A stretch of 52,970 nt of DNA from Terriglobales bacterium (GCA_025451215.1 JANWKU010000122.1:1-52970); one strand, 5' to 3'; shown: positions 35,035 to 42,720, counted from the first letter of the stretch. Notes: generated by a model from the sequence alone, not told the origin. Translations and numbers: made by a program.

Positions 35035-35832
35035 ATGGCCAAGAAGAATGGCAACAATAAAAAATTTGCTAAATTAAAGAAAGCTCACAAGAAGATGATT
35101 GGCACCTGCCTCGTACTTATGCCATTCAAAGAGCCTTTCGACACTTATTTCATTTCCATTATTAAACCAGCAGTACATGCAGCCAAGCTTAATTGTTTTA
35201 GAGGCGATAGTCTTTTCAGGCCATCTCCAATCATGGCTGACGTTTGGCAAATGATTCAGGACTCCAAGGTTTTGATCGCGGATCTCACCGAAAAAAATGC
35301 CAACGTATTTTATGAATTAGGTTTGGCACACGCAATTGGCAAACCGGTAGTTTTGATCGCGGACAATGTCAGTGATATTCCCTTTGATCTACAGCCATTG
35401 CGGGTGATCATTTATAACAAAAATGATCCTGCTTGGGGCTCAGAACTAAAAGTAAGTATTACTCAATTTCTAACAGAAACAATAGGCGATACAGCATCCG
35501 CAGTACCTTCCATGTTTCGAAAAATCGTAAAAAGTCAGGCGCCTACTGAGACTAGAACCGAAGCAAGATTGGATGAACTCGAAAAGCGCATAGCCACGAT
35601 TTCAAGCAGGGGAGGACGCTTCGCAGGGGTCATAAGTACTGCAAGTGAGCTATATCATGAACTAAAAAGGGCTCAATCTAGAATGGAAGCTCTTGAAATC
35701 ACCAAAAGTGCTTTGCGCGGTGGAAACCTTTCAATGAAACTCGTTTCTAACGTATTGAGTGACGCAATTTCTCCTGATGAATCGAAGGCAGTTCTCCGCG
35801 AACTTAAATTGTCAAAGCGCAATAATTTTTGA
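35035..35832 (+). CDS. nucleoside 2-deoxyribosyltransferase/TIR-like domain protein
   Basis: A 265-residue soluble protein. After a lysine-rich N-terminus, residues about 22-145 form a Rossmann-like domain of the deoxyribosyltransferase/TIR-like group. TCLVLMPFKEPFDTYFISIIKP gives the first strand and helix, RPSPIMADVWQMIQDSKVLIADLT the middle, and ANVFYELGLAHAIGKPVVLIAD the conserved signature. LQPLRVIIY ends it. The remaining 110 residues are mainly charged helices (ARLDELEKRIATI, LYHELKRAQSRMEALE), possibly a coiled coil. Base composition is visibly more AT-rich than the neighbours, and repeats lie just upstream, so recent acquisition is likely. Such domains occur in bacterial immune effectors that act on NAD or nucleotides, but also elsewhere. 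No partner gene is present and function is unproven. Confidence 0.7.
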   Translation: MAKKNGNNKKFAKLKKAHKKMIGTCLVLMPFKEPFDTYFISIIKPAVHAAKLNCFRGDSLFRPSPIMADVWQMIQDSKVLIADLTEKNANVFYELGLAHAIGKPVVLIADNVSDIPFDLQPLRVIIYNKNDPAWGSELKVSITQFLTETIGDTASAVPSMFRKIVKSQAPTETRTEARLDELEKRIATISSRGGRFAGVISTASELYHELKRAQSRMEALEITKSALRGGNLSMKLVSNVLSDAISPDESKAVLRELKLSKRNNF

Positions 35833-35846
35833 AAAAAACTTCACCT

Positions 35847-36890
35847 CTACCCCCCTTCCGCCTCAATCACACTATACGGCGATTTCGTCGGAACGATCCG
35901 CGTCAAGCGCAGTCCTGCTTTGGCGAAGAGTTCCGCGTATTGTTTTTCGGTGCGCTCGCGGCCTCCGGGGAAGAACAGCATTTCGATGTCAATGATCTTC
36001 GATAGATGCGGCACATTTCCTTCCGGCACGACTAACTCCAGCAGAACTACTTTGCCGTTAGATTTTCCGTCTAAAGCTTTTCGGCAGTTACGCAGAATGG
36101 TAATGGCTTTGTCGTCATCCCAGTCGTGGATGATGTTCTTCATCAAATAAAGATCGCCGCCCTCGGGAACGGACTTGAAGAAGTCTCCACTAGTGGTGCG
36201 GCAGCGTGAGCCTAGCCCGCATTGATCAATGCGCTCGTCTCCACCTTCCTTCACTTCCTCCATATCAAAAAGCACACCGCTTGCTTTAGGATATTTGCGC
36301 AGAATTTCGCAGAGCACAAAGCCGTGCCCGCCGGCCACGTCCACGATGTTCGAGTAGGAAGAAAAGTCGTACGCCTCAAGCACGGGATAAATCGCCATGG
36401 CGCTCATGGTGGTCATGGCGCGATGAAAGCGGTCGAACTCAACCGGCTCATCGGCAAAGTGCTCGAACGCCGGCTTGCCGGCCACATGCTCAATGGTCGG
36501 CTCTCCGGTCTTGACCGAGTGCAGCCATTCCGAGGCCACGCGCAGATGCATCGGGTCGGCAATCCACACAACCATATCGCGCAGGGAACCTTTTACGTCG
36601 GTGCGAAGCAGATCGGCGGCGGGCGTCAGCGTGAAATGGCGCGGCTCGGTTTCCGCGAAGATCCCAACCATGGCTAGCAGGCGCAGGCTGCGATACAACG
36701 CGTCCTCGTTGGTGCGCGTTTCTTTCGCCAGCTCGCTCACAGGGCGCGGCCCGTTTTTCAGCAGGTCGGCAATGTTGAGTTCCGCAATCACCCACAGCAC
36801 GGCAGACGGCACGTAGCTGGAAGCGAACTGCATGAGGTGCTGTGCGGGATCGGGCTGCTGGTGTTGAGTGCTCTTCGCTGCTTCAGACAT
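35847..36890 (-). CDS. SAM-dependent O-methyltransferase, acetylserotonin/hydroxyneurosporene type
   Basis: A 347-residue methyltransferase with an N-terminal winged-helix dimerisation domain (about 20-100; VLWVIAELNIADLLKNGPRPVSELAKET, ALYRSLRLLAMVGIF) and a C-terminal Rossmann domain. The SAM site is NIVDVAGGHGFVLCEILRKYP (about 178-198). YLMKNIIHDWDDDKAITILRNC (about 250-271) carries the conserved H-D-W segment that includes the catalytic histidine in plant-type enzymes. The ATG has an ideal AGGAGG site. It is a single gene with no biosynthetic cluster around it. The substrate is probably a hydroxylated aromatic or polyketide, but that is from the family only. Confidence 0.87.
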   Translation of the reverse strand: MSEAAKSTQHQQPDPAQHLMQFASSYVPSAVLWVIAELNIADLLKNGPRPVSELAKETRTNEDALYRSLRLLAMVGIFAETEPRHFTLTPAADLLRTDVKGSLRDMVVWIADPMHLRVASEWLHSVKTGEPTIEHVAGKPAFEHFADEPVEFDRFHRAMTTMSAMAIYPVLEAYDFSSYSNIVDVAGGHGFVLCEILRKYPKASGVLFDMEEVKEGGDERIDQCGLGSRCRTTSGDFFKSVPEGGDLYLMKNIIHDWDDDKAITILRNCRKALDGKSNGKVVLLELVVPEGNVPHLSKIIDIEMLFFPGGRERTEKQYAELFAKAGLRLTRIVPTKSPYSVIEAEGG

Positions 36891-37051
36891 GGAGCCTCCT
36901 GGTATCCGTAATGAATGAGAACGAATGCTGCGTTGCGAGCATGATACCGAAATCAGCGAAACGTTGACTACGGACGTTCTGAGCAGATCGTAGGCCAGAA
37001 ACTTGGCCTAAGCCTTCAGAGCAGTTTTGCTCGCAAGGAACCCCAAAACCA

Positions 37052-37202
37052 TGTCATCCCGAACAGCCTTACCGTGAGGGACCTGACGACGATGTCCGCG
37101 CTCCTGCTGCGGATGGGTGCTGCGATCCCGTCCACTCCATTGGCGGCTATCGGGAAGTCGTAAGATCCCTCGGTCTTCGCTTCGCTCAACGTCGGGATGA
37201 CA
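37052..37202. repeat. intergenic palindromic repeat, copy B
   Basis: The left end TGTCATCCCGA (from 37052) matches the inverse of the right end TCGGGATGACA (to 37202) across about 150 bases. The inner part includes AAGATCCCTCGGTCTTCG. No gene is present between the O-methyltransferase and miaB. A smaller hairpin, TAGGCCA…TGGCCTA, lies just before it near 36990-37010. Same style as copies at 1071 and 39823. Confidence 0.65.
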
Positions 37203-37271
37203 TGCTTTTGTCGGAGGTCTCGGAAGGCAAGATTGGTTAGTAAGGCTCAATTCTCGCGTTATACTGCATAC

Positions 37272-38600
37272 ATGAGCAGCGCCCCCGAAAAGACTTTTTA
37301 TCTGGAAACTTTTGGCTGCCAGATGAATGCCCACGACTCGGAAAAAGTCGTGGGGACGCTAGTTGCCGAGGGCTATCGCCAGGTGCCGACGGTCGAAGAG
37401 GCCGGGCTGGTGCTCTATAACACCTGTTCCATCCGCGATAAGGCCGAGCAGAAGGTCTTCCATCGGCTGAACGATTACAAAAAACTGCAAAAACAGGGCA
37501 AAAAATTTGGCGTGTTGGGATGCGTGGCGCAGCAGGAAGGCGAAAAGATCTTTGAGCGCGCTCCGTATGTGTCAATGGTTTGTGGGTCTGCGTCATACCG
37601 GAACCTGCCCGCCATGCTGGTGCAGATTGAGGCAGGGAACACTCGCGTCACCGGACTCGACGACCGCGAGACCGACGAGTGCTTTGAAACTGAGTTCACC
37701 GCCCGCACCAATCCTCACCGTGGTTACATTACGATTATCGAAGGCTGCGATAAATTTTGTTCGTACTGCGTAGTTCCGTATACGCGGGGAAAAGAACGTA
37801 GCCGCACTTCCGAGTCCGTGCTCGCGGAAGCACGCCAGATGGCCGATTTGGGCTACACGGAAATCCAGTTGCTCGGCCAGAACGTAAATTCTTATCGCGA
37901 TCCGGCAGGGAAGCGTTCGTTCGCGGAATTGCTGGCGGCGGTCGGCGAAGTTCCCGGAATCCGGCGCGTGCGTTTCACGACCTCGCATCCTCGCGACTTT
38001 GGCCGCGACATCATTCATGCAATTGACGCCGTACCCACGCTTTGTGATCACGTGCATCTTCCCGTACAAAGCGGGTCTACGCGCGTGCTCAACGCCATGC
38101 AGCGCCTTTACACCCGCGACCAGTATCTGGAGCGCATCTCCTGGATGAAGGCGGCGAAGCGCGACATCAGTATCACCTCCGACATCATCGTGGGATTTCC
38201 CGGCGAAACCGAGGAAGATTTTGCCGACACGCTATCGTTGTTGGATGAAGTCGGCTACGACGGCATCTTCGGATTCAAATACTCACCGCGCCCGAACACG
38301 CCGGCCATCGGATTGGTTGACGCCATCCCCGAAGAAGAAAAAGCGCGCCGCTTAACATTTCTTCAGGAAAAACAGCGCGAGTTGCAGCGGATCAGCTACA
38401 GAAAGCACATCGGCCAAGTCCTTCAAGTAATGGTTGAAGGGAAGAACGAAGCGCGCAAGCAGTGGGCCGGGCGCACCTCACAGAATAAGATCCTGAATTT
38501 CACCGCCCCCGAGGACGCCTCGCCAGAACATGGAAGCTATGTGCCGGTAAGGGTCACGGTCGCGTTCCCGAACAGCCTGGCGGGAGAGCTGGCGGTATAA
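37272..38600 (+). CDS. miaB: tRNA-2-methylthio-N6-dimethylallyladenosine synthase MiaB
   Basis: A radical-SAM methylthiotransferase of 442 residues that adds a methylthio group to i6A37 in tRNAs reading UNN codons. The N-terminal UPF0004 domain has its three cluster cysteines in FGCQMNAHDSE, NTCSIRDKAEQK and GCVAQQEGE. The radical-SAM motif CDKFCSYC is at about 160-167 with GCDKFCSYCVVPYTRG around it. GQNVNSY and HLPVQSGSTRVL follow, and a TRAM domain (about 375-440) closes the protein. The ATG at 37272 gives the normal MiaB start; the longer frame adds an unrelated 25 residues lying partly in repeat DNA. The BFN gene follows after 12 bases. Confidence 0.95.
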   Translation: MSSAPEKTFYLETFGCQMNAHDSEKVVGTLVAEGYRQVPTVEEAGLVLYNTCSIRDKAEQKVFHRLNDYKKLQKQGKKFGVLGCVAQQEGEKIFERAPYVSMVCGSASYRNLPAMLVQIEAGNTRVTGLDDRETDECFETEFTARTNPHRGYITIIEGCDKFCSYCVVPYTRGKERSRTSESVLAEARQMADLGYTEIQLLGQNVNSYRDPAGKRSFAELLAAVGEVPGIRRVRFTTSHPRDFGRDIIHAIDAVPTLCDHVHLPVQSGSTRVLNAMQRLYTRDQYLERISWMKAAKRDISITSDIIVGFPGETEEDFADTLSLLDEVGYDGIFGFKYSPRPNTPAIGLVDAIPEEEKARRLTFLQEKQRELQRISYRKHIGQVLQVMVEGKNEARKQWAGRTSQNKILNFTAPEDASPEHGSYVPVRVTVAFPNSLAGELAV

Positions 38601-38612
38601 ACGGAGGTCACC

Positions 38613-39098
38613 ATGGAAGTAGAGATGAAAATTCGCGGGTTGTTAGTGGATCCGGTGACCAACAGTCCCATTGTGGTGCTCAAAGATGTGGGCAGCGACA
38701 CGGTGCTGCCGATCTGGGTGGGCGTGTATGAAGCCAATGCCATTGCCATGGAGATCGAAAAGCTCTCCACAGCGCGTCCCATGACCCATGACCTGATCAA
38801 AAACGTCCTGACGGGACTGGAAACCGGCGTTCACAAGGTCGTTGTCACCGAATTGAAGGAAGACACGTTTTACGCGGTCATCTGGCTTGATCGCGGAGGC
38901 CACGCGATCAGCATTGATTCGCGTCCGTCCGACGCGCTGGCGCTCGCGTTGCGGGTGGATTGTCCAATTTTTGTGGATGATGAGGTCCTGAAGAACTCCA
39001 AGCTCACCACGAACCTTTCCGACAAAGCCACAGGAGAAGAACTCCGCAAGTGGCTCGAAGGCCTGAACGACGACGACCTGGGCCGCTACAAGATGTAA
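38613..39098 (+). CDS. bifunctional nuclease (BFN/DUF151) family protein
   Basis: A 161-residue protein of the BFN/DUF151 family. Family signatures are LVDPVTNSPIVVLKD (about 10-24), LPIWVGVYEANAIAMEIEK (about 31-49), RPMTHDLIKNVL (about 54-65) and ISIDSRPSDALALALRVDCPIFVDDEVL (about 95-122). Plant BFN1-like members have DNase and RNase activity, but bacterial members are poorly studied. A perfect ribosome-binding site (GGAGGT) precedes the ATG. It lies 12 bases after miaB and is probably cotranscribed; a miaB-BFN pairing hints at a link with RNA metabolism, which is inference. Confidence 0.88.
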   Translation: MEVEMKIRGLLVDPVTNSPIVVLKDVGSDTVLPIWVGVYEANAIAMEIEKLSTARPMTHDLIKNVLTGLETGVHKVVVTELKEDTFYAVIWLDRGGHAISIDSRPSDALALALRVDCPIFVDDEVLKNSKLTTNLSDKATGEELRKWLEGLNDDDLGRYKM

Positions 39099-39224
39099 AA
39101 GGGGATTAGGAATTGGGAATTCAAGGCAGCCCTACCGCAGCGGCAATCCCAAACTTTACTTTACATAATACCTGTTATCGGACATTGCAACAATAGGCGT
39201 GTGCCTTCGCTTGGCCTGGACTTC

Positions 39225-39800
39225 TCAAACCTTTTTCAGAAGTTCCCCGGCGCTTAAGACCTTGGAAGCCTTCAATTTCGCGCCCGACATCCTGCGAGGC
39301 TCGGTATCCCACGACAATTCGTAGTTTCCCGCTCCGAAAAGCCTGTCGCCCAGAACGCGAATCTCCGGTTCGATGGCTTGGCGGGTTTCGGAATTGTTGG
39401 GAACAAGCAAGCGGTCGTTGATAACAATTTCAATATCCCGCCCGTTAAAGCGGAGCTTTGATGTTAAAGCTGGATCTTCTTCTAAACGCAAACATGCGGT
39501 GAAAGCAGACTTGACAGCCTGTCTCAAGCGGTCCTGGTTGCTGCTGTTCAGAACGGACTTGCGATGGTAGCGAACACCCAGCCGCCCGTCGGTATTATCA
39601 ACGCTGTAGTCAGCTTCATTGCCGATTACCATCACTCCGGGGCCGTCTGGAACGTGGCGGTAATCGGCGACATCAATGAGCAACTCGTCGAATACCTGAT
39701 TCTGGATCCAGCCGTGGAAGACGGGAACTAAGGCTGCGAGGTCAATTCCCTCCTGCTCTTTAAGCAGAAGTTTTACGCTGATGTGTTGAAGTTCGATCAA
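39225..39800 (-). CDS. conserved hypothetical protein
   Basis: A soluble 191-residue protein I cannot name. It starts MIELQHISVKLLLKEQEGIDLAALVPVF and contains DELLIDVADYRHVPDGPGVMVIGNEADYSVD (about 38-68) and LGVRYHRKSVL. Its middle, LRQAVKSAFTACLRLEEDPAL (about 92-112), is helical, and it then has a strand-rich part with GRDIEIVINDRLLVPNN. The composition is regular and codon use matches neighbours, so it is very likely real. It lies downstream of the sulfite reductase on the same strand, separated by the palindromic repeat, so cotranscription is doubtful. Confidence 0.72.
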   Translation of the reverse strand: MIELQHISVKLLLKEQEGIDLAALVPVFHGWIQNQVFDELLIDVADYRHVPDGPGVMVIGNEADYSVDNTDGRLGVRYHRKSVLNSSNQDRLRQAVKSAFTACLRLEEDPALTSKLRFNGRDIEIVINDRLLVPNNSETRQAIEPEIRVLGDRLFGAGNYELSWDTEPRRMSGAKLKASKVLSAGELLKKV

Positions 39801-39822
39801 AGTAGTCCTTTACATTCGGTTA

Positions 39823-39994
39823 AAAGCAGATTCCTCAGGCCTGAAGGCCTTCGGAATGACAAGGATTTAAATCTGCCATAACTTTCTCATTCCCATAACC
39901 TAGTCATCCCACAACTTCATACTCAAACTTCATTTTCAGACTACATTCCCATACTTTGTCATTCCGAGGAGCAACGCGACGAGGAATCTGCTTT
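39823..39994. repeat. intergenic palindromic repeat, copy C (nested arms)
   Basis: The outer arms AAAGCAGATTCCTC (39823-39836) and GAGGAATCTGCTTT (39981-39994) are perfect inverse copies. Inner arms CGGAATGACA (39852-39861) and TGTCATTCCG (39957-39966) are also perfect. Between them lies AT-rich DNA with near-repeats of CATTCCCATA and a TAGTCATCCCA. No gene is present. Nested perfect arms suggest a folded RNA or a MITE-like element. Confidence 0.72.
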
Positions 39995-40016
39995 CCCTAT
40001 TTTTCGCCACGCTCGC

Positions 40017-42272
40017 CTACACCGTTACCAAACTTCCCAGCTTGGTGCTGCAACTATGAGCGGCGTCAATAAAGAGTTGCGCCTCATCCATCAAAAGGCG
40101 GCTGGACTCTTCGGTGAACGGCTTGCCGAGGTTGGTGTGCGCGTCGAACAGATAATTGGCGAACTTGCCGCCCGCGAACGGGTCCCAGAACCTTTGCGTG
40201 TCATAAAAGCGCGCGCGGAATTCGGCGATGATCTCCGCTGGGTCATCCGAGACGCCAAGCTTCTCGCTCTTTACCAGCGCCTGCGCGCCCAGCAGCATGG
40301 AGTGGTAAGCCTGGTTGCCGGCCAGAGTAGGATCGCCTTTCTCAAACGAAACCTGGGCATCGAATAATTCCCTCTCCGCCGCAGCAAGCCCGAAATCCAC
40401 CGGCGTAATCACTTCTCCGGCGCACTCGCCCGTGCCCATGTCGCCCAAGCCGTAAGTCCGCGGATCGCCCCAGTCACTAAAGAATGAGCGATCATTGGCT
40501 GGCGGCTTGGTCAGGTCCTCGAGCATGGCCTTGAGTTGTACTTTGCCCAGGCGCTTTACGAAGTCCTTGAAAGTTTCGTCCGTTTGCCGCTCCGCCACAT
40601 ATTTTTCGGTGAGACGCGTAATGACCTGAGGAATGTTTTTGGACGGCACGGCGGCCACGGGAACTCCGTAGGTGCCGGCGTTGTTCTCCCACTCTCCGCC
40701 CAGCACGACCTGGAAGTGAGGGACGGCAAAACCTCCCACCTTGCGGCTTACGCCGTAGAACCCAAGGTCAGAAATATGGTGCTGCCCGCAACTGTTAAAA
40801 CAGCCGCTGATCTTAATGTGCAGCTTCTGCACTGCTTCGTCCTGGCTGAATTTCTCGGCCAACACGCGATCACGGAGTTCGCCCGCAAGTCCGCGTGAAG
40901 AAGAAATGCCCAGCTTGCAGGTATCGGTTCCCGGGCAGGTCACGATGTCCACCAAAGCGCCAGCGCCGGGGGCGTTCAGCTGTACCGCTTTCAGAGCGGC
41001 GTAGAGCGCGGGCAAATCAGCCAAGCTTACCCATCGGATCACGATATTTTGCTCAACCGTAGTGCGCACGGTTTCGCGCGTATATTGGCGGGCAATGTCG
41101 GCGAGCGCGCGTAGTTGGTTCGCGGTGATGTCGCCCAGAGGAAGCGTGACCGTTACCGTCACATATCCTGCCTGCTTTTGCGGGCGGGTGTTCGACTTCA
41201 ACCATTGCTTGAAGTCTTCTGAATCCGCCGCTGGCCAAATACCGCTCAGGCGAAGCGGCGTTTCCTGCGCTTTGACGGCGTCTTTAATTAACGACGTCCA
41301 GCGCTCATCGTAAGGCAGAACCTTTCGCTCTTCCAAAACCAATTGCTTGAACTTCTCAATTCCCAAGTCCTGCACCAGAAACTTAAGCCGGGCACGGCTG
41401 CGGTTCTTCTTCTCGCCCAGCCGGGCAAAAACACGGCCCACAGCCTGAGTCAACGGCATGGCCTCTTCCACGGGTACAAACGAATCGAATAATTTAGCGT
41501 AATAAGGAACAGCCCCAAGGCCGCCGCCGACATACATCTGGAATCCCAGTTCTTCGGCGCCGGTTTGTTCGTTGGTGCGTTTCGCGGCGATAAAGCCGAC
41601 ATCGTGCAGACTGGTCAGGCCGCACGCGTTCTGAGCGCAACCGCTGAAGGCGGGCTTAAATTTTCTGCCGAAATTCTGTGTGTCGGGATGTCCCATTAAA
41701 AACTTCGCCATGGCCAGCGCGTAGGGCGAGACATCGAAAGTTTCGTCGCGGCAAACGCCCGCATAGGGGCAAGCAGTGATATTACGGACGGAATTACCGC
41801 AGGCTTCCCTGCTGGTAATGTTGACGGCCGCAAGGCGCCGCATGATAGTCGGCGTGTCGTCAATCTGGATGTAGTGGAGTTGCACGTCCTGGCGGGTAGT
41901 GATGTGCGCGATGCCATCGGAATACTCTTCGGCGAGTTCAGCCAGGGTCTCAAGTTGCGCGGCATTCACACCGCCGGCGGGGATCTTGATACGCTGCATT
42001 CCGGGCGCGTCCCACATGGTGTTCGGCCCCTTGGTCAGGTCGCCTGAGGGATACTTTAACTGCTGAATCTTCTGGCCGTCATTGCGCTGCCCATTGTCAT
42101 ATCGCTGGCCATAAGCGCCGCGGCGCAGGCGCGTTTCCGCGAAGACGCGCTCGTCGATCTTTCCCTGCTTTCGCAGGGCGATGTCGGTCTCAAAGCTGTC
42201 AATCTCGCGGGCCAGATGCTCCGGCATCTTCCCGGTAAGCTGTTCTTTCCAAAGTGTGTTCGAAGCTTTCAT
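40017..42272 (-). CDS. siroheme nitrite/sulfite reductase with C-terminal helical extension
   Basis: A 751-residue assimilatory sulfite (or nitrite) reductase that reduces its substrate by six electrons at a siroheme-[4Fe-4S] centre. The cluster ligands are in TCPGTDTCKLG (about 450-460) and SGCFNSCGQHH (about 497-507). The N-terminal half repeats the fold and also has cysteine pairs, in ACPYAGVC and SGCAQNACG. Residues about 625-751 form an extra helical domain (AAERELFDAQVSFEKGD, NQAYHSMLLGAQALVKSEK), HEPN-like in appearance, absent from classical CysI. A cysteine-rich leader ORF and overlapping hairpins precede the gene, arguing for sulfite and cysteine synthesis rather than nitrite. Spacing from leader to start is about 110 bases. 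No strong ribosome-binding site is seen. Confidence 0.9.
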   Translation of the reverse strand: MKASNTLWKEQLTGKMPEHLAREIDSFETDIALRKQGKIDERVFAETRLRRGAYGQRYDNGQRNDGQKIQQLKYPSGDLTKGPNTMWDAPGMQRIKIPAGGVNAAQLETLAELAEEYSDGIAHITTRQDVQLHYIQIDDTPTIMRRLAAVNITSREACGNSVRNITACPYAGVCRDETFDVSPYALAMAKFLMGHPDTQNFGRKFKPAFSGCAQNACGLTSLHDVGFIAAKRTNEQTGAEELGFQMYVGGGLGAVPYYAKLFDSFVPVEEAMPLTQAVGRVFARLGEKKNRSRARLKFLVQDLGIEKFKQLVLEERKVLPYDERWTSLIKDAVKAQETPLRLSGIWPAADSEDFKQWLKSNTRPQKQAGYVTVTVTLPLGDITANQLRALADIARQYTRETVRTTVEQNIVIRWVSLADLPALYAALKAVQLNAPGAGALVDIVTCPGTDTCKLGISSSRGLAGELRDRVLAEKFSQDEAVQKLHIKISGCFNSCGQHHISDLGFYGVSRKVGGFAVPHFQVVLGGEWENNAGTYGVPVAAVPSKNIPQVITRLTEKYVAERQTDETFKDFVKRLGKVQLKAMLEDLTKPPANDRSFFSDWGDPRTYGLGDMGTGECAGEVITPVDFGLAAAERELFDAQVSFEKGDPTLAGNQAYHSMLLGAQALVKSEKLGVSDDPAEIIAEFRARFYDTQRFWDPFAGGKFANYLFDAHTNLGKPFTEESSRLLMDEAQLFIDAAHSCSTKLGSLVTV

Positions 42273-42384
42273 ATTTATTTAAAACCGCTGTACAGCATCC
42301 CTATTCAAAAGCGCTTTTGAAGCGCCCTTCAATAACGTCATTCAGAAAAACTTACCATTGAGGACTTCGCCGCAATGCCGAAAC

Positions 42385-42416
42385 AAAAAGCCCGCTAACC
42401 GTTTGGGTTGCGGGCT
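42385..42416 (-). terminator. attenuator terminator hairpin before the reductase gene
   Basis: On the minus strand AGCCCGCAACC, a short loop and GGTTAGCGGGCT form a strong GC stem (42416-42389) followed by TTTTTG, a classical intrinsic terminator. It lies inside the untranslated leader, about 110 bases before the reductase ATG and 27 bases after the leader-peptide stop, so it would stop transcription before the structural gene. Confidence 0.75.
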
Positions 42417-42457
42417 CTAAAGCTATGATTGCGTGTTGCTTATTTAGCTATGAGCCC
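42412..42457 (-). promoter_or_regulatory. antiterminator stem competing with the terminator
   Basis: On the minus strand GGGCTCATAGCT (42457-42446) can pair with AGCTTTAGAGCCC (42424-42412). The 5' arm covers the last codons and stop of the leader ORF. The 3' arm overlaps the terminator's 5' arm by five bases (42412-42416). The two structures are mutually exclusive, as ribosome-mediated attenuation requires. Confidence 0.7.
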
Positions 42458-42524
42458 TTCGCTTCCTGAAGACACGGCATGCACAACAACAGCAAGCACA
42501 CATCTTGTGGACGGAAGTTCTCAT
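42444..42524 (-). CDS. cysteine-rich leader peptide of the reductase attenuator
   Basis: A 26-codon ORF upstream of the sulfite/nitrite reductase on the same strand. It begins MRTSVHKM, continues CACCCCAC (six cysteines in eight codons, 42500-42477) and ends RVFRKRRAHS. A second ATG at 42503 directly precedes the cysteine run. The stop TAA is at 42446-42444. Its last codons form the 5' arm of the antiterminator. If charged Cys-tRNA is scarce, a ribosome stalling in the cysteine run leaves that arm free and lets transcription continue. If cysteine is ample the ribosome reaches the stop, hides the arm and the terminator forms. No Shine-Dalgarno site is visible, so translation may be leaderless. 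Confidence 0.75.
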   Translation of the reverse strand: MRTSVHKMCACCCCACRVFRKRRAHS

Positions 42525-42623
42525 ATTTGCTGCATTAAGTATGCCTTGCCGGGAGGCTGAAAAGCAACTCCAAATACGTTTTTGCGGATTACGCACGGAG
42601 AGTTGCAATTGTGCGCTGCTCAG

Positions 42624-42672
42624 TTCAGGCGGTGACGTTGCCCGTCCAATCCTAGGTCGGGCACCGCCTGAA
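42624..42672. repeat. long hairpin between the cys leader and padR
   Basis: TTCAGGCGGTG (42624-42634) and CACCGCCTGAA (42662-42672) are perfect inverse copies, and the inner CCCG/CGGG can add a short stem. It separates the divergent cysteine leader (minus) and PadR promoter (plus). No T-run follows in either direction, so it is not an obvious terminator. Confidence 0.55.
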
Positions 42673-42691
42673 AACTCTATGCGCATTAGGC

Positions 42692-42720
42692 TTGACAATG
42701 TATCTCTACATAGGTAGATT
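42692..42720 (+). promoter_or_regulatory. padR promoter with embedded palindromic operator
   Basis: TTGACA (42692-42697), a 17-base spacer and TAGATT (42715-42720) form a good promoter. Within the spacer lies ATGTA-TCTC-TACAT (42698-42711), a palindrome with the ATGT…ACAT ends known from PadR operators. A PadR dimer bound there would cover both promoter boxes, so autorepression is very plausible. Confidence 0.68.
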
